In this document: piece by piece, positions 59,542 through 64,000 of the stretch
Position numbering within the stretch: position 1 is the stretch's first letter
Layout of the letters: each line of letters starts with the position of its first letter
Source of the DNA: Lysobacterales bacterium
GTDB lineage: Bacteria > Pseudomonadota > Gammaproteobacteria > Xanthomonadales > SZUA-38
Direction of reading: 5' to 3'
DNA length: 64,000 nucleotides
Assembly (NCBI GenBank): GCA_028285525.1
Contig: JANQOZ010000027.1
Coordinates: forward strand, 186,001 to 250,000
Notes under the pieces: generated by a model
What the model saw: the letters and a program-made list of their open reading frames with translations, nothing else
Told to the model about the DNA's origin: nothing
Database searches by the model: none
Position numbers and translations under genes: made by a program

Positions 59542-60102
59542 ATGAGCGCCGCCAAGGCCGACATTACTGCCCTCCTCGCCCGGGTCACCGCCGGCGACAG
59601 CCAGGCGCTGGAAGACCTGATGCCGCTGGTCTATCGAGAGCTGAAGCACATCGCCCGCAACCAGCTGGCGCGCATGCACGATACGCCGCTGAACACCACG
59701 GGCCTGGTGAACGAGGTTTACTGCAAGATCGCCGCGCAGGCCAATCTCTCCGCCAACTCTCGTGGGCACTTCTACGCCATTGCCGCCCGCGCGATGCGGC
59801 AGCTGCTGGTGGACCATCTGCGGGCCCGGGGCGCGGCCAAGCGCGGCGATGGCGTCGCCCCGCTGCCGCTGGAGGAAAGCCGGATCGCCGGCGCAGACCC
59901 GGGGCAACTCTGGCTGCAGGTGGACGAAGCGCTGCGCACTATGGAGCAGCATGATCCTCGTCTTGTCCAGGTGCTCGAATGCCACACCTTTGCCGGCTAC
60001 TCCTTCGAAGAGACCGCCGAAGCGCTGGGTGTGTCCGTGCGCACGGTGCAGCGCGACTGGCTGCGGGCCAAAGCCTGGTTGACCGAGTGCCTGTCGAGCT
60101 GA
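59542..60102 (+). CDS. ECF-type RNA polymerase sigma factor (TIGR02999-like)
   Basis: 186 residues from ATG 59542; the frame extends upstream into the divergent gene and is rejected there. Region 2 is LMPLVYRELKHIARNQLARM with GLVNEVYCKIAAQ and RAMRQLLVDHLRARGAAKRG; region 4 is GYSFEETAEALGVSVRTVQR. It lacks an adjacent anti-sigma gene; instead a Ser/Thr kinase gene follows after 11 bp, the usual arrangement of this ECF group, where kinase signalling is thought to control the sigma factor. Confidence 0.92.
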   Translation: MSAAKADITALLARVTAGDSQALEDLMPLVYRELKHIARNQLARMHDTPLNTTGLVNEVYCKIAAQANLSANSRGHFYAIAARAMRQLLVDHLRARGAAKRGDGVAPLPLEESRIAGADPGQLWLQVDEALRTMEQHDPRLVQVLECHTFAGYSFEETAEALGVSVRTVQRDWLRAKAWLTECLSS

Positions 60103-60113
60103 CCGGCTGAACG

Positions 60114-62555
60114 ATGTCGTTGCTCGAGCAGAAATGGCGGCAGCTCGATCCGCTGCTGGACGAGGCGCTGTCGCTCAAGCCCCAAGAACGCGAAGCCTTT
60201 CTCGAAGAGCTCGCCGGCCGCGAACCGGAGCTCGCTGATGGGTTGGCTCGCCTGCTGGCCGGCGCCGCGAGCACCACGCCGTGGCTCGAGCGAGGTGCCG
60301 CCATCGGGGAGGAGCTGCTAGAGGCGCTGGCTGAAACCACCGACGGCCAGACGCAGGGCCGCCGGGTGGGGCCGTTCGAACTGATCCGGGAGATCGGCCA
60401 GGGCGGTATGGCGCAGGTCTTTCTGGCTCGCCGGGCCGACGGACTCTACGAGCAGGACGTTGCGCTGAAGATGATGTGGCAGGGGATGCGGCGAGAAGAC
60501 CTGCTGAATCGGTTCGAGCGGGAACGGCAGATCCTGGCACATCTGAACGACCCCCATATCGCCTCGCTGCTGGACGGTGGCGTGACCGAGGACGGGCGCC
60601 CCTGGCTCGCGATGGAGTATGTCGCCGGCGTGCCGATCGATCGGTACTGCGCCGAGCATCGCCTCGACCTGCGGAAGCGGCTGACGTTGCTGGCCGATGT
60701 TGCGGGAGCGGTTGCGGCAGCCCACCGGCGGGACATCATCCACCGGGACATCAAACCATCCAACGTGCTGGTGGACGGCGAGGGCCAGGTCAAGCTGGTG
60801 GATTTTGGGATCGCCAAGCTGCTGGACGACGGCCCTGATGCGGCCACGGTCACCGAAGCGCGTTTGCTGACGCCGGAGTACGCCAGCCCGGAGCAAATTG
60901 AAGGTGAGTTACTCGGGCGGCCTTCGGACGTGTATCAGCTGGGGCTTCTCCTGTTCGAACTCACCACGGGTCAGCGCCCGTTCAGCCGCGAGGGCGCGTC
61001 TCCCCTGACCTTCCAGCGCCGGGTGGTTGAGCAGGCGCCACCCAACCCCAGCCGCATCGCCAGCCAGGGATCCGGCCTGCGCCTGGACCGGGACCTGGAC
61101 GCCATCATTCTGAAGTGCCTGGAGAAGGACCCGTCCGACCGCTACGCCACGGTTGAAGAGCTGACGCAGGATCTGAGGAGCTACCGGCTTGGGCTGCCGC
61201 TGATCGCCGGCAGCGGTCAACGCTGGCACCGACTGCAGAAGTTTGTTTCCCGACACCGCCTCGGCGTTTCCGTTGCTGCCCTGTTTGCGGGGCTGCTGAT
61301 CGCGTACGCCGGCACGGTCACCTGGCAATCCACACGGATCGCCGAGCAGCGTGACGCAGCGCGGCTGGAAACCGCCAAGGCACAGGAAATCGCGGGCTTT
61401 CTGCAGGAGCTGTTCAGCAACGCGTCGCCGGAAGTCAGTCTGGGGCGGGAGCTCACCATCAAAGAAATGGTCGACCAGGGCAGCCTGGTGCTGGAGGGGC
61501 GGCTTGCCGACCAGCCCGCGCTCAAGGCAGAGATGCTCGACAATCTCGGCGGCATCTACCACTCGCTGGGGGAGTACCCCGCCGCGATCGACCACTTTCA
61601 GCGCAGCCTCGCGTTCAAGGAACAGACCGATGCACCCCCAGCGAGCATCGCAGACACGCTGCGGTGGCTGGGTATGTCGCAGCGCGGCGCCGGCGAGTTT
61701 GCTGCGTCGCTGGAAATTCTCGAACAGGCGCTGGCCGTCGCCCGGGCTGACGCCGACTTTGACCCGCTGGCGCTGGCAAAAATTTTTACGGCGCTGGGGG
61801 TGACCTATTCGGAGCTTCGCAACAACGCGGAGGCCGGCGAGTATCATCGCCAGGCCCTGGCACTTCGGCGAGAACGACTCCCCGCTGACGACCTAGCGCT
61901 GGCGCAGTCCAAAGCAGACTACGGCGTGGTGCTGCACAAGCAGGCCCGACGGGCCGAGGCGGGAGAGCTTTATCGGGAGGCGGCCGCAGTTCAGGAAGCG
62001 GGGCTTGGCCCAACGCACCCTCGAACCCTGACGACGCTGCGCAACCTGGCGGTTCTCGAAATCGGCCTGGGCAACCTCGATGAATCAGAGCGACTTCTGA
62101 ATCAGGTTCTGGACCGGGAAAGAGAGATCTATCGCGGTGATCATCCCAAGATGGCGTGGACCCTGGGCTACCTCGGGCGGGTAGCCCGTGACCTGGGTGA
62201 CCTGGACCGGGCCGAATCTTATTGGCGAGAGGCGGTTCGCGTGCTCAGCTCAACCCTGCCGGATAACCATCTCCACACGGCAGGCGCGAGCCACGAGCTG
62301 GGCAAGATCCTCCTGGCCAACGGCAAAACCGCTGAAGGCTGTGAACGTATCGCCGCCACGATGGCGCTGCGGCTGAAGCTGCGCGGCGAGGAATCGGTGT
62401 CCAGCAACCAGAGCCGATTTCACCTGGGGCGCTGCCGGGTGCTGGAAGGCAAGACAGCGGAAGGCCAAGCCCTGATGGAGGCTGCTCAGCCGTACCTGAA
62501 AGAGACGGACGACTACGAGCTGCTGCTGAGCTCGCTGGCCGAGCTGCGGGGCTAG
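60114..62555 (+). CDS. Transmembrane Ser/Thr protein kinase with TPR sensor domain
   Basis: 813 residues. Kinase domain about 83-375: glycine loop IGQGGMAQVF, catalytic Lys in VALKMM (about 118), HRDIKPSNVL (about 209), DFGIAK (about 228). One membrane helix near 384-402 (SVAALFAGLLIAYAGTV) is followed by about 400 residues of TPR units (for example GGIYHSLGEYPAAIDHFQRS and DRAESYWREAVRV). This PknB-like kinase/TPR layout with an upstream ECF sigma factor is common in Xanthomonadales and Planctomycetes. All catalytic residues are intact. The N-terminal 80 residues are helical. Confidence 0.93.
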   Translation: MSLLEQKWRQLDPLLDEALSLKPQEREAFLEELAGREPELADGLARLLAGAASTTPWLERGAAIGEELLEALAETTDGQTQGRRVGPFELIREIGQGGMAQVFLARRADGLYEQDVALKMMWQGMRREDLLNRFERERQILAHLNDPHIASLLDGGVTEDGRPWLAMEYVAGVPIDRYCAEHRLDLRKRLTLLADVAGAVAAAHRRDIIHRDIKPSNVLVDGEGQVKLVDFGIAKLLDDGPDAATVTEARLLTPEYASPEQIEGELLGRPSDVYQLGLLLFELTTGQRPFSREGASPLTFQRRVVEQAPPNPSRIASQGSGLRLDRDLDAIILKCLEKDPSDRYATVEELTQDLRSYRLGLPLIAGSGQRWHRLQKFVSRHRLGVSVAALFAGLLIAYAGTVTWQSTRIAEQRDAARLETAKAQEIAGFLQELFSNASPEVSLGRELTIKEMVDQGSLVLEGRLADQPALKAEMLDNLGGIYHSLGEYPAAIDHFQRSLAFKEQTDAPPASIADTLRWLGMSQRGAGEFAASLEILEQALAVARADADFDPLALAKIFTALGVTYSELRNNAEAGEYHRQALALRRERLPADDLALAQSKADYGVVLHKQARRAEAGELYREAAAVQEAGLGPTHPRTLTTLRNLAVLEIGLGNLDESERLLNQVLDREREIYRGDHPKMAWTLGYLGRVARDLGDLDRAESYWREAVRVLSSTLPDNHLHTAGASHELGKILLANGKTAEGCERIAATMALRLKLRGEESVSSNQSRFHLGRCRVLEGKTAEGQALMEAAQPYLKETDDYELLLSSLAELRG

Positions 62556-62583
62556 GGCCCAAAGCCACCGCAAAAAGAAAGAA

Positions 62584-62635
62584 CCCCGGGTCTGCCAGAC
62601 AACCTGGGGGGTCAAAAAACACGGCAGACCCGGGG
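62584..62635. terminator. Long inverted repeat between convergent genes
   Basis: CCCCGGGTCTGCC (62584-62596) and GGCAGACCCGGGG (62623-62635) form a perfect 13-bp stem. The 26-base loop contains its own CCTGGGGGG and A6. It lies between the kinase (+) and peroxidase (-) genes and probably terminates both; there is no classic T-tract directly after the stem. Confidence 0.7.
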
Positions 62636-62705
62636 GGTGTAGGCGGTCCGCTGCCGACGGTAACCCTCCTGGCCCCGGCGGCGACGGTCCGCAAACTCAC
62701 GGAGG

Positions 62706-64000
62706 CTAGGTTCCGACGTAGCGCACTACGTCAGCGAGCTCAAAGGTCTTACCCGGCCCGGCGATGCAAGGGTCGGGCTTCCAATCCGGGTCCTTCAGAA
62801 CGCTGTCCTCGCAGTGCAGCAGTCCGCCAAGAAATACTTCCAGCAAAATTGCTGAACCGGTCGGGCCGAGGCGCTCGCCTTTGCCGAGCGTGGCGGCTTC
62901 GCGCATCAGGTAAAAGAACAACGGGGTCTCGTCCACCAGCGACTGGGTCACAGGATCCGCCGGGATGACTTCTGCGAGCTTCAGCTGGGTGAAATTCACG
63001 CTGATCGGATAGCCGGCGTCCTTCAGCGCACCCGCTACCGCCTGACCACAGGGAAGCGCCAGCGCGTTGCCGCGAAGCAGGTTGCGGAAGGCCAGCGAAC
63101 GTTCGTTGCTGCTGGCACTCCGACCAACAATCGGGTCAGGCATGGCGATCAGCTCTTCGGGAAACAGAATGTCGAAGCGCTTTGCCAGCAGTGGCGACAG
63201 GCATTTATCGACGGGCAGCAGGAACCGCCAGTCCACCGTCAGCTCTGGTGGCAGCGACGAAAACCCGGTTGTGCCGAAGCGCTCGTCAAACAGCTCTACG
63301 GCGGGAAACTGGCTGTTCGCCGCGTAGGTTGAGCGCACCGTGGTGTGGCCGAAGCGATAGGCCGCCACGCTGAACTCTACCGGCATTGGCAGGTTGCCGT
63401 GTTTGTCTGCCGCATAGACCAGAGGGTACTGATGATCAGCAACTTTCTTTAGAGCAAAGTCGAAGATTTTTGGGTCGCAGATTCGGCGCAGAAAATCGTG
63501 CACCACCAGATACTGGTAGTGGTACCGGGCAATCTTTTGGGCTTCTTCAAAACGCTCGCCCAGCGGGACGCTCGCCACCAGCGAGTCATAAATGCGGTTG
63601 TGGAACCGGATGAACAGCAGCTGCATTTGCGATACAAACAGATTTTCATCGTTGCGCGGATCGCCGATCAGCGCGGTCCCCGACTCGTTGCGCGGAACAT
63701 CGTTTGGATTCCCGCCGCTCCCTTCGAGCAAACGGCCTGGCGCGGTGGCGCCGGCGTACAGATGTGGGCTCGCTTCAGGGCCAAATCCGTATACGCAGTC
63801 CAAATCCAGCGTTGGCGTTCGCAGATTAGGCAGCTTGTTGATCGCGCCGGTGGACAGCGGTGCGCCGTGAAGGTCCGAGGTGGTGTCCAGCGTGATGTCG
63901 TGATCGACAAACTGGGCAAAAAAGGTATAGCCCGCGGGCAGCTTGCTGTCGGGCGATTGATTACCGACATCGTGCATCGGCGAGTTGAGACCGCCAAGCA
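62706..64000 (-). CDS. Animal-type haem peroxidase (5' end cut off)
   Basis: At least 431 residues; the frame stays open to the right edge, so the true start is outside. Distal-side motif FFAQFVDHDITLDTTS contains the catalytic His. The central block is NENLFVSQMQLLFIRFHNRI (the R-E-H-N-R-like region with Glu-Asn variation), and the proximal His lies in AAYRFGHTTVRSTY. This is the bacterial peroxidase/cyclooxygenase superfamily (peroxicin/PxDo-like). It uses H2O2 to oxidise halides, phenols or lipids. No signal peptide can be judged. It converges with the kinase gene. Confidence 0.93.
   Translation of the reverse strand, partial: LGGLNSPMHDVGNQSPDSKLPAGYTFFAQFVDHDITLDTTSDLHGAPLSTGAINKLPNLRTPTLDLDCVYGFGPEASPHLYAGATAPGRLLEGSGGNPNDVPRNESGTALIGDPRNDENLFVSQMQLLFIRFHNRIYDSLVASVPLGERFEEAQKIARYHYQYLVVHDFLRRICDPKIFDFALKKVADHQYPLVYAADKHGNLPMPVEFSVAAYRFGHTTVRSTYAANSQFPAVELFDERFGTTGFSSLPPELTVDWRFLLPVDKCLSPLLAKRFDILFPEELIAMPDPIVGRSASSNERSLAFRNLLRGNALALPCGQAVAGALKDAGYPISVNFTQLKLAEVIPADPVTQSLVDETPLFFYLMREAATLGKGERLGPTGSAILLEVFLGGLLHCEDSVLKDPDWKPDPCIAGPGKTFELADVVRYVGT

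Noticed and set aside
1-64000. Mobile elements, tRNA genes, CRISPR arrays
   Set aside because: No transposase, integrase, regularly spaced repeats or cloverleaf-like sequences were recognised; only short tandem and inverted repeats were found.

Overview
The window is 64 kb of GC-rich (about 60-65 %) bacterial chromosome. It has a TonB-dependent receptor, OmpW-like barrel, Blc-type lipocalin, CreD and GlmU, so the host is Gram-negative. The protein families, together with secreted proteins ending in a short F-x-(D/S/N)-G-F-E tail, suggest a gammaproteobacterium near Lysobacterales/Xanthomonadales (Wenzhouxiangella-like). That placement is inference from gene content. No rRNA, tRNA, CRISPR array, IS element or prophage was seen.

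Left half (1-31 kb): a large accessory island that looks catabolic. It holds a TonB receptor, four MFS transporters of four different subfamilies, serine hydrolases (one a tandem two-domain fusion), an aldehyde dehydrogenase, a Tat-exported DUF1838 protein, a VAO/PCMH-type FAD oxidase, a fumarate-reductase-like flavoprotein and an alpha/beta-hydrolase lipoprotein. The most striking content is three copies of a translationally coupled pair: a class I SAM methyltransferase with an unusual long N-terminal region, plus a small helical partner protein (5.5-6.9, 13.7-15.2 and 22.0-23.2 kb). Two of the pairs run straight into a flavoenzyme gene. A palindromic element around GCTATAGC / TAGCTGCTA recurs in five intergenic regions of this island and may be the operator of one regulon. 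I infer import of an organic (perhaps phenolic or terpenoid) compound, then methyl transfer, flavin oxidation, aldehyde oxidation and ester/amide cleavage; the substrate is not visible from sequence. At 24.9-29.8 kb a second operon (FAD monooxygenase, Asp/Glu-racemase-fold enzyme lacking its cysteine, NodB-fold hydrolase, PAP/fibrillin-like protein, MFS exporter) faces a divergent LysR regulator.

Middle (31-45 kb): a secreted G8/beta-helix protein; a minus-strand operon of small envelope genes ending in glmU; a membrane/TPR protein; a Blc-like lipocalin; a membrane-bound LytTR regulator next to an OmpW-like gene that carries a direct-repeat operator candidate; a 51-residue membrane microprotein; and a surface-modification group (YLDPGSGS microprotein, NoeA-like methyltransferase, sulfatase-fold membrane enzyme).

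Right (45-64 kb): a zinc-ribbon methyltransferase, S1/P1 nuclease, an unknown two-gene pair, an exported methyltransferase-like protein, DUF6265, CreD, a sulfotransferase, three secreted proteins (one with a predicted Hcp-like fold, two with GFE tails), an operon of two alpha/beta hydrolases and an EEP-fold hydrolase, a divergent ECF sigma factor plus TPR-bearing Ser/Thr kinase, and an animal-type haem peroxidase cut by the right edge.
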